Assembly: GCF_037038585.1 (NCBI RefSeq) | Contig: NC_092520.1 | Span: forward strand, 13,027,001-13,091,000 | Reading direction: 5' to 3' | Length of the DNA: 64,000 nucleotides | Origin: Patagioenas fasciata | Lineage: Eukaryota; Chordata; Aves; Columbiformes; Columbidae | Part shown: piece by piece, positions 23,186 through 36,736 of the stretch | How the letters are laid out: the number at the start of each line of letters is the position of its first letter | Numbering within the stretch: the stretch's first letter is position 1 | Notes under the pieces: generated by a model | Database searches by the model: none | What the model was told of the DNA's origin: nothing | Seen by the model: only the letters and a program-made list of their open reading frames with translations | Made by a program: the position numbers and the translations under genes

Positions 23186-25984
23186 AAGTGCAAAGGGCTC
23201 CTGTGTGCTGTTTTGGGTACTCAGACCAGCAGGTAATGTGTGGTTATCACCAGTTCTAGGTGGTCACCAGCCCTAGCAATCCCTAGCTTAGATTGGACTG
23301 AGCATCTTGTGAAACTGTGCCCTCTTTCATTCCTTGTGGAGGAGAGGAGAAATAGCTGAGTCTGTGCCTTCTGGAAGATGTCACCGATTTTTACCCCCAG
23401 TCAAGTAGATGGATGCAGCTAGAGCTCTGAAGTTGAAGCATATGCAAGGAGACATGATAGCTCAGAAAAATGGGAGATCATCTGTAAAGCATCTGCATCT
23501 CTGCTCAGCAGTGCCTGGTTTTGGTGAGCCATGTGGATAGAGCCGATTTTGAGGACAATGCTTGGGCAAACACTGATAACTTCTTGTCCTCCAGATTGAG
23601 CCCCTGTGTGCTGGAGCATTTAGGGTTTGATGCTTTAATCTCTTGTCTGTATGTGTTAGTCTCAGGTCATTAATTTTTCTTTTCCTGCTGTTCTAGCCAT
23701 GTGAATTCTGTAGTTTATGGTACTAAAAAAGAAATAATCCCTGTGCAGCTGTTGAGTGCCCTGAGAGGCTGCCTGGCAGATTGTCTTCAACTGGAAATCC
23801 TCCAGAAGAGGAGTTTAACTGGACTTGTCCACTGACAGACATTTCTTGCAAATTAGAGGGGTTGTAAAATATTGCTGAAATGTTCATTCCAATATTAAGC
23901 TATTTTATTCTGCAGTTTGGAAGAGATTTGCAGGTTAGGCCAAAAATGAACAGTGGTTTGTGATCTGTGTGGGTGTTACTGAGGTATAGTGAAAGCTGTG
24001 AAGTGAAAGGGGTCTTAGTTCATTCAGCCCCTATTATTTTTTATATTGTAACAGGATATGACATACAGCAGGAATGTGAGTCAAGTCTTTTCTCATCTTG
24101 TTTTTTCTTAGAGGACTGGGGGAAGCTGGAGGTGTGTGAAATGAGCTTCCTCTGCCCTAGGTGAGGACTAAACACAGGATCTGGGTGCAGGCGCTTTGGA
24201 AAATCTGACATTTGATTTGTCTTCTTAAAAGATGGAGGCAATAGGTTTTGATTGCAACAAGATTGAATGCTTCAAGCATCTGGTGCATAAATCCCAGCCC
24301 TCATGAGACAGCAGGCTGAGTGGCAATGCCTCTTTCTTCAGCTTTGCATTTTAGGGAGAAGTCTAATGGATGAACGTTAATGTAGCCAATGGGTCCTGGT
24401 TGTGCTCGTACCCATCCCTTTCCTTCCTGTCCCATCCTCCTGGCCATACTGGAGGGTGGCATGCAAGATGGTGAGACAGGGACCACAAACCCACCCCTGA
24501 TCCTGTGATGGACCTGACACCACCAGCCTCTGCAGGCACCAAGCTCTGCTGTGGCAGGAAGCGGTGGATGCCCCAAAGCTACAGCAATGACAGAGGTTTA
24601 GGATCTTTCAGGTGTTTGTCATTGCCGATATTATTGCCCTCAATAAATTCTGACCTTTCCTTTCTCTAGTGTTGGTTGGACCTTACATGTTGGTAAAGTC
24701 AGAAGTTTTATATTTGCAATTAATCTCCTTTGTGATGGGAGCTCAGGACTCGTCTCTACGTGACCTCATGTCTATCTGATTCTGAACAGATGGGGACAGT
24801 GGGCAAAGAGCTGAGGTCTGGAGGTTTGCTTTTGTCATCTTTCATAGAAATCGGTGAAGATGGAAAAGCCATTTTATCTTCTGCACTACGCTGACAAATT
24901 GTCCTTTTGTTCTTTCTCTCTTATACTTTTATTGAACTTGCAGACAAACCTCTCCCTTGGCAGGTGGAAAGAATAAATTGCCAGCAATACGCACTGATGA
25001 GATGCCTTTCAGTAGTGGTGCTCTACAAATAATAGATTTTTCGTTTCAGTGCCTGAATGGAAAAACTGGAAATACTTTTTGGTTTGGGTCACTCCCTAAA
25101 GGAGTATGTTTCTTTTCTTCTTTGATTTCTTTTCATAAGCATTGCATGAGCCATTCTGGTTTGAGATTATTTAGTTCTTTTCATTACTGAGAAAAAGAAG
25201 AAAAATAAAAGAAAATCAAACTAGGTCACTTTCAAACTAAAAACCTTATTTGAAAGAACAAGAAGAAATGTTTCATTTTTAAAATGTCAAAATGGAACCT
25301 TGCAGCTTTTCTCAGAACTTTTTTTCTTCTTATTCAGATAAAACTCATTACATATTCAACCCAAATTCACCCAGAGTCTTGGGTGAATTTACTACACCAA
25401 AAAATGCCAGGCAAGCTCCACCGACTTGTGGCACTGACTGGTCCTGTTTGCTGCTCAGCAAACGTATTCACATAAGCATTTAATTCTATGTAATTTAGGT
25501 GTTGGGCAAGAGACCGGATGAAATGACCTTTCACAGGTCTGTCTGGCCAGAGAAGCACCAGCACTGCCATGATTCACCCTGGTGAGACCCAGCAGCACAC
25601 TGGAGCAGGGCTTGGGGCTGGGAGCCAGCAGGGTGATACGTCCACATGGGGGATCTGGGGCTGCTGACCCTTCCCAAGACCCCCCAGATCTGGCATCTCC
25701 CTCCAATGGGATGGTGGTTGGGGTGTGCTAGTGCTTGGGAAATGCAACGGTGTGGATCAGCCGGGTTTCACTTCCTCATGGAGACAAGGCGCATCCGTCT
25801 CTTTCTCTGCCTTGTTTCCTAAGGAAATGGTGTTGGTGTGACGGTGAGAATCAGGGGCTTCCAGTGTGGTAGGTCCCAGGGGACTCACCTCACCATGAAA
25901 CCAGCTCCATCAGTGCCATTTGGGGTCCAGGTTTGGCTCAGAGAATGTTAGGGAAAGTCTTTGTTGTCACCTCCTCTTCAGCAC
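23186..25984. other. non-coding stretch, nothing recognised
   Basis: No gene or recognisable transposon. T-rich around 24,900-25,350. Confidence 0.5.
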
Positions 25985-26150
25985 CATGCATTGGAACAGG
26001 CTGCCCAGGGAAGTGGTGGAGTCACCATCCCTGGAGGTGTTTAAAAGATGCATTGATGAGGTTCTTAGAGATGTGGTTTAGTGACAGTGTTAGGTCAATG
26101 GTTGGACTCTATGATCTTGAGGGTCTCTTCCAACCAAAGTGATTCTATGA
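25985..26150 (+). mobile_element. CR1 LINE 3' end fragment
   Basis: About 165 bases matching the last part of CR1: 'ggaacaggctgcccaggga', 'gtggtggagtcaccatccct', the 'tggttggactctatgatctt' block and the terminus 'gtgattctatgac'. Confidence 0.92.
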
Positions 26151-29100
26151 CTCCACAATCTTTCTGAAGAGGCAAAAAAGCTCTGCAGTAACTTCTTATT
26201 GTATCTGAACACTGGTGTGTGCTTTCTTGATAAATTAGAGGTTGGTGATACTGAAAATACTCTATTCCTTCCCAAATACATGCAATCCTGAAAATTTAGG
26301 GACAGCTGAAATGCCCCTGTGTGCTTATCCTGCTAGAGATGCACAGGTCCAAGCGATCAGGGAGGGAAAATGACTCCCATGGACTCCCAGCTTCAGCAAA
26401 CCTGTACGTAGCACCAAATGGCCAGAAAGGGAGTTTTTGGGGTCAGAAGCTCCAGCTTTAACTGGTTGGTAATCTCCATCCTTCCTTGGCCAGGGCCAGG
26501 GATGCTGCAAGAGCCAAGTGGCCAGTGGTAGCATCGGCTTGTGATGTGCAACTGGTAATTCCCAGCCTGTAGCTCCTGCTCATGGCACGTCTGGGACTGG
26601 AAACAAGGGCCCCTCACCAGCCGGGACCCCAGGGCTCAGGCAGGCTGTGCACATGGAGCTGAGACACTTGTCCCAAATGGACACCCTCGAGGCACGTCAC
26701 CCTGCTCAGAAATAAAACCCCATCTCTGAAAATATTGTGAGGGATTAGGAATTTCTCAACATTGGTCAGACTGACAGCAGAAAACGAAAGAGGTCCAACT
26801 ATCAGTGGCCTTTTGACACAGCAGGGAGACCTGATGTGATAAGTCAAAGCTTGGCAGAGTCAGCTATTTCTTGGCCCAGTAGTCCCCTGTGAGCTATAAT
26901 TTTTTTTCTTCTTTTTTCCCTGAAATTTGACAACAAAGTTTCCTCTCCTGAGGGAAACTTCTCAGCAGCAGGCCAGGTACAGATCACTACAAGCACTCAG
27001 AGTATCTTCTGGTTATTCCCCAGAGAGAGCGGCAGGAGGCATTGCAAGCAGATCTTTGATGCTGCAGATCAGAGATGGACCCTGGTGAAAACTGGAAGCT
27101 GGATGAAACCAACTGGTTGTCTCATGGTGGAATCCATCCCTTTGCCAGTGTGAAAGGAGGTAGGACACGACTGCTAGTTTTTAATCCACCCAGTGAATGT
27201 GCTGGGAGCCTCCCCGATGTGCTGCTGCCTTCACTGTGCTTACAGTTGTCCCAGGGGTGTTGCTGGGCTGTGTCCAGAGCAAGGCAGTACTCAGTATGGA
27301 GGTGGGAAAGATCTGACCCAAAATGCAGTGTCTTGTCAGGAGCTGGCACACTGACACAGGCAAGTAATCTGTGGCTTCACTTCCTCCTCTGGAGTGGCCT
27401 TTTGCCAAAAAAACTAAAAAAGTCAATACCCACCTTTTGCCAAGCTGGTATGCCACTTGTGCTAGGTGTGACCACCCTCATTCTCCACAAGCAGGACTCT
27501 GCAGATGACAGTGGCCAGAGGAGGAGTAAGGAGGAGACCTGGTAGAACACCCCCTTCTCTCTTCAATCATATTTGCGTGGGACAAATTAGGATGGCTCCA
27601 GGGAGACATGCTGTCCCAGCTGTGACAGGAGGGCCAAGGGCTGCCCCAGCTGGGGCTCCCTGTGCAGGACCAGTCAGGGTTTCAGCCTGCCTTGGCATGA
27701 CACAAGACCTCCCAGCCCAAGGGGGTCCATCGCTCTCCTGAAACTGCCAGTCTCAGGAAAGCACTTGGGGCAGATACAGTGGGAAACAGCCAGCAGATGT
27801 ATTTCCTCTATTAGTTCATCTCTACCTATTTTCCAACCAGCTGCTGTGATTTGTTTCTTAATCCCTGTTCGAAAATTTGGCAGAAGCAGCCACATGTGCT
27901 CCCTGCTCAGCCCCAGCTCCTTGTCACTGAAGGTCCCCGTACTCCAGCTCAGCACAAGCTGTCCCTCCTTGGGCAAAACTGTTTGTTTGCCTGGGACAAG
28001 CTGTGCCCCAGACTAAAACCGAAACAAACCCACAGCCCCCCAGATGACAGCACCTTGGGAACGGAAACATTTTGCTCTGGTAAAATGCTTCGCTTATCTC
28101 CATCTGTTTCCCTCAGCTTCCTGCTGATAGCCCTGATGCCTGGGGAAGGAGACAGTCTGAGATGTGGCATCGTCTCCTTTTCCACAAGAGCTGAATTAAA
28201 TAAGGAGGTTCACACTTTTGAGCCCAGCAGCCCTGGGTTCCATGTCCCCAGCCCAGCACCACTGGGTGGCATCCTCATGACAGCATGTCTGCTGCTTCTA
28301 CAGTGCCCGGCCCAGGGTGGCTCCAAGGGACCAGCACAGGGATGTCTGCTGCAGTCCAACCTTTTTCCCCATTAGAACAGACTCTGCTTCTGTTATTTTT
28401 TTTTTTAATCTTCGCCATATGTGTGGTCTGTGTTACTGTTTATAGGTGTAGTAGTCAAATGCCTGTCGAGTTCAGGATCCCACTGTGCTTGGTTCTGTAA
28501 AGCACAGGAGGGCAGAGTTGCTGCTGTCAGGAGGTTATAAAAATCCAAACCAGTTAGATGTGGGTATGCACTGGGTTTTGTACGCAGCCCATTGCTATCC
28601 TACACTAAGGTCTCACAGCTTTTTCAAACTGATGGGCCTAACAGCATTTTACAGTGGGGGGTCAAGATGTCTTAGAAATGTCACAGGTATTGATTACTGT
28701 ATAGTGTCATGCACATGCCCTTCTTAAACATCCTCCTTGAATTCCCTAGAAACAGTCCACAGATTCCAGATGAAAAGGCTTTTTAGTCTAACCCATGCAC
28801 TGAACAAATGCCGCGAACCTGAAAGAAAAACAAACAAAAAAACCACCAAAAAGACTCCCCAAACCAACATAAAGACCCCCCACCCTCTACATTTTTTTTT
28901 AATTCAATTGAGTTTTTTTGAATTCAGCATCATTTTGATTTTGCAAGAAATGTCTGAAAATAACAAAAGCCCCACCAGCTCCAAGGCACAAATGGCATTT
29001 ACCACCTGGCCACATGCTCCTCTGTGGTTGCGGGTCTTTCTGGCAGTGAGTGATCCATGTGCCCTGTGCTCTGCAGCTGGGAGCAGACAAGAATACATGG

Positions 29101-30699
29101 GCTCATGGTGGAGTTGGACTTGGGATCCAAAATAATCTCCCACAAGCTTTCGGTGAGAGATGCCACCAGCTCAGGGGTTTCCAGAGCCCATGGTCCAACC
29201 TGCCACAGGCACTGAGCTCCTGCAATATTGTCCGATGACTCAAGAGTTTGGTCAGCCCCTGAAAAATCTCAAACAGAGCATCTTCCCACTCCTGCTAATT
29301 AAACTGACTCCAGCTGCTGTTGTTGGAGGAAACTCTGGCACACAAGGAAGCTTTGCTGTGGGCAGGATGGTCCTGAGCACCGGGTAAGAGGAGGAAAGGG
29401 AGCGGAGAGCTGTGGCATGGCCGAAAAGGGGAGCACGGCCTGGGGGTATCCCAGCACGGGAAGGGACAGGATGGCAGAGCCCTTGCTCTGCAGTGATGCT
29501 GAAGAGAGGATAAGTGGTCATCCTGCCAAGTGTCACACTTGAGCTGATTCCCAGGTTTTTCAATAATAGCTAGATTAAAAACAACAGCACACAAAAAACA
29601 CCACAAACAAACATAAAACACCACGCACATATGAAGGTTGTCAGGGATGAAAGGGAAACAAGATGAGCAGGGACTTGTCTGCAGTGTGATTAACACAGCA
29701 TTATCAGCCCAGTTCTCCACATCCCCCTCTCCAGCTGACCTTTCTGAACATTTCTTCTTCTTCCCTCAGACAATGAGCAATCCGAAGGTGCCCCAGCCCT
29801 CTTTGCTCTGGATCAGCTGGGTAAGTCCATGTGTGATACATTTTCCTACTTTTGTCCTATGTAGAGTAGTTAGGAGATGGTTTAAGACGCAGGGCAGCTG
29901 CTGAATGCTTTCCGCTGCATAAATTTATCATCACCAGTGCCTCCTTTCTGTGATGTTTTTGAATGCCACCCATCTGAGGGATGGGACAGCTTGACGCTTG
30001 AGTGTTTAGTACATTTCTCTGTTAAATTGATGCAGATTTCTTTTCCCTGGGGGAGAAGCTGTCACTTTCCTGGTGCAGAGTGCTCTCAGATGCTGCTGCT
30101 TCTTGCCTGGGGGGTGTAAGGCTTAGTCTGTCGACTGATATTGGAGCTTCTGTGACTTTCTGGTGCTCTGCAACATGATGAGGTGTCTTATCTCCCAGGA
30201 GGCAGAACCAGAGGTGTGTAAAGTGAGAGTGAAGAGTCAGATACTCAAATGGGCATGTGAAACTGAAGGTTTCAGAGGTTGAATCTGTAGGGGGCGCCTA
30301 CCTGGCAGCAGTCTCCCCTTAATCCCAGGGCCAAGGTCTAGAAAGGTGTGTTTCTCTGGATGAGTTAGAGGTGCTGAAGGTAAGGTGAGGGTAAGAAATT
30401 GAGCCGCATGATGGGAAACTTCTGCAGGAAGGCATCTGGCCAGTCAGTCCTGGAGGTCTGATGTGCTGGGAAGAAATCAAGCCCCCAGCCCCTCCTGAGA
30501 AATGGGTGAAGGCTGGAGATGGAGCATACTGGAAACTGGGAACTAGATGTGTCAGGAGAGATGCTGGGCTCAGGTCTCTGCACCCTGCCTTGCTCTTCGG
30601 CAGCATGGTGGGACCACTCCAACACTCTACAATGCCCATCACCTCACACAGCCGAGCGCCAGCCCTTCCTCCCAGGAAAAGAGCATGCTTCACTTTCAG
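26151..30699. other. non-coding stretch, nothing recognised
   Basis: No gene recognised. Holds A/C-rich low-complexity patches near 28,820-28,880 and 29,575-29,620, and a T-rich run near 28,396-28,408. A 174-codon open frame at 27,851-28,375 has no recognisable domain. Confidence 0.5.
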
Positions 30700-30851
30700 G
30701 GCAATGAATTCTCCATCTTTGGAGACATTTGGAAGCTGTCTGGACACGGTTCTGGGTGAGTAGCTCTAGGTGGCCCTGTTTGAGCACATGGTTGGATCTC
30801 TGGATCTCCAGAGAACTCTGCCAACCTCAACAAGTCTGTGATTCTGTGACT
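30700..30851 (+). mobile_element. CR1 LINE 3' end fragment, diverged
   Basis: Matches the CR1 end: 'tttggagacatttggaagc', 'ctggacacggttctgggt', then 'aagtctgtgattctgtgac'. More diverged than the 25,985 copy. Confidence 0.8.
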
Positions 30852-32336
30852 TCCCCTCTGATCTTGAAACACACTTTGCCCCCAGTAGGGATGGTTCATG
30901 TGCAGCCACCAGACTGATCACCACATGTGGCACTGGTGGAAACTTGAGGTAATAGGGTAAAATTACAGGAGCCTAGAATGCTGATTTATGTCATATGTAA
31001 CTATCTCTGCTGTAGAACTCTGCTGCTAAAAGCCAGGTTCTTGAAAAAAAATCCTATAAATGCAAAAATTGTTTATGAACCGTATGATGCCTCAATGGCA
31101 CTAGAAGGGGTTGTGGGGCTGGCAGCTGCCCTCTGGCAGTGTCATACACTTGGTCATATTTTAAAGGAGTCTTTGTGAGCGCTCTCCACTTGGTGTCAGG
31201 ATAGAGGCTGCTCTGACATGCATTCACTCAGAGGACTGCCTAACAGGGAGTGTGAATAAAGCCAAGAGCCTTTCCTTGGCTGCCTCATTCATTACCCATT
31301 TGCAGTTAAAATAAGTCAAGTAACTTTAAAGTGCATTTTCTGTGACATAGCTTCCACTAGCTCCTTTTGTTCTTGATCTTTCTCAACTTATCCCTTGAGC
31401 AGTGCCTTCGCTCAGTGACACATGCCTATTTCTCCTAACCTTGGCAAAGCCTGTGAGTTTCAGCAAAGCATTCTGTGACAAAGAACAAGCTTCCTCTCCC
31501 AAACAACAAGATTTAGTTGGTTTCAGTTGAATAGCAAAGAAATGCATTAGCAGCTAAACAGATGTTTTAGATGTGCAAAATGAGGCTTGTGGTGACCCCT
31601 GGTCAAGGGGCAGGACCCTGGAGGGGCAGAGATCAGAGCTGAAACACAGGACAACCAGCTTCCTGGCATCCTCCTCCTGTTAATGGAGAAACAGTCTGTG
31701 CGGTCCAGTGTGGTCCATTGCCTCCTGAGGTGGTGTGTGGCACCTCCCAGTGTTTCTGCACAGCCCCACTCCCATCTGAGAGGCAGCAGGAGCTCCCTGG
31801 ACACCGTTTTCCTCTGCACAGCAGTATCAGACATCCCTCAGTCTGGAAAAGATTATTCAAACCAGCGCTTGTATCCCCTTACATTTCCACTCTGCCTTCC
31901 AAACATAGCACAAGATGGGATTGCTCTATCCAAGGTAGACAAGACATACAAAGGCTGTGAGATTACAGAACAAGTAAAGGAAAACTGATCTCTCCTCTTG
32001 CCTCCCTCCTGGCTGGTGGGTTTTCAGCTGGATCAGTATCCTGACCTGAGTCTGGAGATGCATGGTCTGCGTTGTAAGGCAAGCGAGGGGGTAAGAGTAA
32101 GCACATGTTGGAGTGGGAGAGGACAAGACCATCCCAGTAGCAGCTTGGATTTCTGCTGTGTTGAAGTGACTGTGTAACCAGAGCCTGGGTGTACCGGGTT
32201 GAAAATACTCAGCCCTGGTCCAACCAGCCACCTGAACCGCAGGAGTTATTAGTAGAGGAGCAGAGAATAAAGCAGTGATATAATAACAACATCCTGAGAC
32301 AAAACATCAATATCATAACAAAGCATCATCACCATA
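30852..32336. other. non-coding stretch, nothing recognised
   Basis: No gene or transposon recognised. Confidence 0.5.
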
Positions 32337-33270
32337 AAAATCACAGAAACGCAGGTCTGAGCAGGACTTCAAGAGGTCGGCTACACCTCCCTCCTGCCCA
32401 AAGGCAGGGCTCACATCTCCCAGTCACCCATCACCCCATGTGGAGGACCAGCCTGTCCTGGCAGCCTTCCCGGGCAATCCACCCAGTGCTTCACTGCACT
32501 GGAAGGGTTTTCTTGGTGTCTAATTAAATTTCTGTAATTTAAGCCCATTACATGTTGTGCTGCTGAATGCAGGCACAAGCAGGGAAAAGGCCTCCCATGG
32601 GTCAGACTGAGAGTTTCTTGTCCTCTGCATGGGGGCTGGAGGAGGATCCCAGTGGAGGATCACATCGTTTTTTTTCCTGTTCATCAAGTCTGCTTTGACC
32701 TCTATGCCTGCATCCAACTTTCTGGCAGCTTGTCCCAGCCTGCTGTCAACTGCAAATGTAAAAAGCCGTGCCTGGATTTTGAGCCATCTGTGGAAATGCT
32801 GATCAGTACCAGATTTACAAGAGGTTTTTGTGTTGTCTTATGCCATGAGTAACTAACCTCTGAGAAAGGTTTTGACCAGTCATGCATCCATCTTTTCATA
32901 CTTCCTTCTAGTCCAGGTGTCCCTCTCTTCTCTATAGCAATACCATACGACACAGTATCACAAGCCTTATTTATACGCCAACATATATGGCATCTGCACT
33001 TTCCCTCTCATCCACAAGGTTTATTACGTCATTGCAGAAGATGAGATGAGTCTGGTCAGCTCTGTTCTTGCTGAATCTGTACTGGCTATTACTCATATCC
33101 TCCTTTTTTACATGTTTACAAAGCCTTTGGTCATTCCAGTGCTTCCAAGGATGGAATTAACAATGGGTGAGAGATAATTTCCTAACTCTTCTTTCTCACG
33201 TTGTCTGAAAGACTGGTGCTCTGCTTGCCATGTCCAACCTTTGGAAACCTTTCCACGGTCTCGTGCTGTA
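32337..33270 (-). mobile_element. ancient CR1/L3-type LINE, reverse orientation
   Basis: A heavily diverged reverse-strand element. The order of its patches follows old CR1/L3-group LINEs shared across reptiles: the 3' end ('aatcacagaaacgcaggt') at 32,337, then a stretch about 'ctgcaaatgtaaaaagc', 'tttgaccagtcatgcatcca', 'cagtatcacaagccttattt', 'catccacaaggtttattac' and 'ctgtactggctattactcat'. These patches are the antisense of reverse-transcriptase-coding sequence. Boundaries are approximate. The identification rests on remembered family patterns and not on a search. Confidence 0.68.
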
Positions 33271-33499
33271 TAAGTCAGGGCATGGCTCGCCTGTACCTTG
33301 AACAGTGAGCACATTTCTGGGGTTCCCTGGACAAGTACCAGGCTAGGGAGGCAAAGGTGACCAAGGGACAGAGCAGCTCCTATGAGACCAGACACTGAGT
33401 AAACTACAACTCAATGATGAGCAAAGGAGATGCTGGAAGGAGGATACAGTGAAAGTGCAAGAATTATAAATGGCATAGAACTTAAAAGTACAAGAGAGA

Positions 33500-33930
33500 T
33501 ATGGACATACTGGACAGTCCAGAGCCACAAGGATGATGAGGGTACTGGAGCATCTCTCCTGTGAGGAAAAGCTGAAAGAGCTGGGTCTCATCAACCTGGA
33601 GAAGAGAAAGCTCAGGGGGATCTAATCAATGTCTATAAATAGCTGCAGAGAGGTTGTAAAGAAGTTGGAATCAAGCTCTTTTCAGTGGTGCACAAACTGA
33701 AACACAGAAGGTTTTCTCCGAAACATCAGGAAACTCTTTTTCTACTGTGAAGGTGACCAAGCACAGGCACAGGTTGCCCAGGGAAGTTGTGGATTCTCGG
33801 TTCCTGGAAATATTCAAAAGCCATCTGGGTGTGTTCCCAGGCAACCGGCTCTAGATGGCCCTGCCTGAGCAGGGGCGTTGGACCAGATGTCCACTCCTCT
33901 GACCATAACCAGTCTGAGATTCTGTGAAAT
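33500..33930 (+). mobile_element. CR1 LINE 3' part
   Basis: Starts at 'gacatactggacagtccag' and includes the CR1 C-terminal block near 33,550 ('[16 protein letters not shown]'-like when read in frame) and the terminus 'tctgagattctgtgaaat'. It lies head-to-head with the older reverse-strand element just upstream. Confidence 0.88.
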
Positions 33931-33984
33931 GAGGAAAGGCTTAAAACAATCCAAAGGAAGTCTGTCTTCACACAGTGCACAATT

Positions 33985-34115
33985 ACATTGTGCAACTTGC
34001 TGACACAGAATGTCCAGGGTGCCAAAAGTATGAATGGGCTCAAAAAGTGATTAGAAAACATGGAAGAAAGGTCTATGAAGAGCTCTCAAACCTGATGAGG
34101 CAGCTACGATGTCTG
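33985..34115 (+). mobile_element. possible 3' piece of an ancient CR1-like LINE
   Basis: The stretch 'aaaaagtgattagaaaacat' followed by 'ggaagaaaggtctatgaag' resembles the 3' untranslated part of old reptile CR1-like elements, where a similar phrase precedes the end. Only a short match, so low confidence. Confidence 0.3.
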
Positions 34116-36187
34116 ACTCAGGAAGGGAAATGGGATCATGTATTAGTGGAAACAGCATTTGTATTATACTTGTACTGTTCCTTATATTTTCTCTGCAGTC
34201 ATCTACCAGAGACCATGTCAGAGAGAGGACACCAGGGGCTCTTAAACTTTGCCATAAACCAATGTGGTCCTTCTTGTCTTCCCTTAGGTCCACAGTGACT
34301 AACCAGAAGGAAAAAACAAACCAAACCTCCTCTTCTTTTCCTTTCTTCATCTGTCTCTCCTCTCCCACAGCTTTGGCTGCTGGATTTCAGCAGATATGAA
34401 TCAGACGGTGACTGCTGTGTTCCTTTTGTTCTGTAAATGATTAAAACAGAACATTTCACACTTGCTTTGTGGCCCAGCAGAGGAATGCTGCATTGTCTCC
34501 TTGGCAAGTCCTGAGGTGGAACTTCTGGCCATGGAGAAAGTGAGGTCAGGGAGAGAGAAACTCTCCCAACAGGGGAACATGTGCAGACTGCTTTGCTGTT
34601 TCTCCCCTGTGCTTGCATGTCTTCTCCCTGTCTTCCATTCCCTCATCCCTCCCCTCTTTTCCATCTCCCTCTGATTCCACTGGCTTTTCTGCTTGCTGCT
34701 TTAAGGTGATTTAGCTGAGTATAAGAAAAAAAAAAAAGACCAATTGAAAAATGCAAATTGAAAGCCCCCCAGCCCACAAAGCCTTGAGTAGAATAATGAG
34801 AATGTGATGAAATGGAAAAATAAAGTGGGAGTGGGAGGTATGAACTCCACCTTGCCAAAATCAAGATGAAAATGCTTGTGTAGGAGATGCAATATCTCAG
34901 TGGAAGCCCCTGGAACCTGTGCCTCACATTTCCTCATAGCCGACCAGAGGAGGGATTTGCTGGCTGTGCTATTTATACCTGCACCCTGTGTATGTTCAGT
35001 CTGCTGGAGGAGGCTTCCCATGATGGAGGCTTGCAGGAAACACTGCTTTTGTGATACTGTCTGCCAGGGGAATAAATACGCCCAGGAATGAAATCCCATT
35101 GGAGAAATAAAAAGGGAAAGAAAGAAAAAGCCCTGGTCCCTGCCCTGTTTGTTCCCACCGCTTCATAGCCATCCAGCTGTTTCTCCTTTTTCGTTGTCCT
35201 GACCTCATCTCGTACTGGAGCGAATCCAGAGAGCGAGTGCTCTGCTTAGCTGTCTTCTGCCAGAAACCAAACAGGTCAAGTTATTAGAGAAAAATGAAAG
35301 CTCTTTGGCAGAACTGGAAAAACAGATGTGTGGAGATATTTCTGCTGCCTCTAAATACAATGCTGCCTGTTAAGTGTGTATCAGAGGGGACCTGATAAAT
35401 ATGCATAGTTGTCACTGTGGAAATCTTAACAGTGGCTACTAATTTAGCAAGACGAGTTTCTTTGGGGCTCCCTGAGATGCTGAGCTCACTGCCTGGTAGC
35501 AAGATTGCTTAAAAACCTTCTGCAGATGTGGTTTAGAAAATGCTGGTCCAGCACTGCAAGATCTGTCTCTGCTCAGTAGTTAGAGGTGCTTAAGGGATGC
35601 TGAGGATGGATAAAAGGGTCTCTGTGGGGCAGGTGAAGCCTGTGAGTGTCAAAAAGAGGTAGGGTTTTCTCCACCTGAGGAAATGATAAGGGCATCTTTC
35701 ATGTCAAAGGCTTTCTGGCTTTTATTTACTAAACTTCCTTGGGTGAAGCTTTCTACACAGCATACTCTGATTTCTTGATTCAGCTGTTGCTGTGGTCTCA
35801 GCACCACACAGCAGTTGTTTGTGCCGTCCCCAGTGATGGTGGGCTCTGGTGTCACAGGCAGTGGCATTAACGGGGCTGTGACCCTCCAGTTGCCCATCAG
35901 CTGTCATCAAAAGCAGCAGCGACAGCAAGAACTGAAGCTGTGTGCAGGCATTTGGGGCTGCCACAGTGTCAGGTGGAGCGAGACGATTTGTTTGGTTGCA
36001 GTGTTAGGAAGCTGTGGGATTACACGCATGGGTGGGTGCAAATGCAATGAGCATCAAAACGTGGGTGTGCTTGCAGGTTGGGAAGGGCACATCCCTTCCA
36101 CAGGGCCTCGATGATCCAGCCCTGGATCTGGTGGTAGCAACAGCTACCAGCCACCGGGGATTCGGGATGGAGCAGGGATGCTGATTG
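34116..36187. other. non-coding stretch, nothing recognised
   Basis: No gene recognised. An A12 run lies at 34,726-34,737. Confidence 0.5.
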
Positions 36188-36736
36188 ATCATAGAATCAC
36201 AGAGTAGTTTGGGTTGGAAGGAACCTTGAGAGCACATCTAGTTCAATCCCCTGCAAAGAGCAGGGACATCTTCACCCAGATCAGGTTGCTCAGAGCCCTG
36301 TCCAGCCTGGACTTGAATGTCTCCAGGGATGGGGCATCTACCACCTCTCTGGGCAACCTGGGTCAGGGTTTCACCACCCTCAGTGTAAAACATGTCTTCC
36401 TTGTATCTAGTATAAATCTCCCCTCTTTTAGTTTAAAGCCATCACCCCTCGTCCTGTCACAACAGGCCCTGCTAAAAAGTCTGTCCCCATCTTTCTTACA
36501 GGCCCCTTTTAAGTACTGAAAGGCCACAATAAGGTCTCCCCAGAGCCTTCTGTTCTCCAGGCTGAACAACCCCAGCTCTCTCAGCCTGTCCTCCCAGCAG
36601 AGCTGTTCCAGCCTCTGATCATTTCTGTGGCTCCTCTGGCCCCTCTCCAACAGGTCCATGCACTGAGGGCTCCGGAGCTGGACACAGGACTCCAGGTGGG
36701 GTCTCACCAGAGAGGAGCAGAGGGACAGCTAATGGC
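36188..36736 (-). mobile_element. CR1 LINE 3' part, reverse orientation
   Basis: Read on the minus strand it runs from the ORF2 C-terminus ('MRPHLESCVQL' near 36,690) through '[19 protein letters not shown]' and 'LKEGRFILDTRK' to the end 'gattctatgatc' (the plus strand starts 'atcatagaatcacagag'). Nearly open for 114 codons, so a relatively young copy, but lacking everything upstream. Confidence 0.93.

Noticed and set aside
27851-28375. 174-codon plus-strand open frame
   Set aside because: No recognisable protein family, and overlapping frames are open as well. Chance is the simpler explanation.
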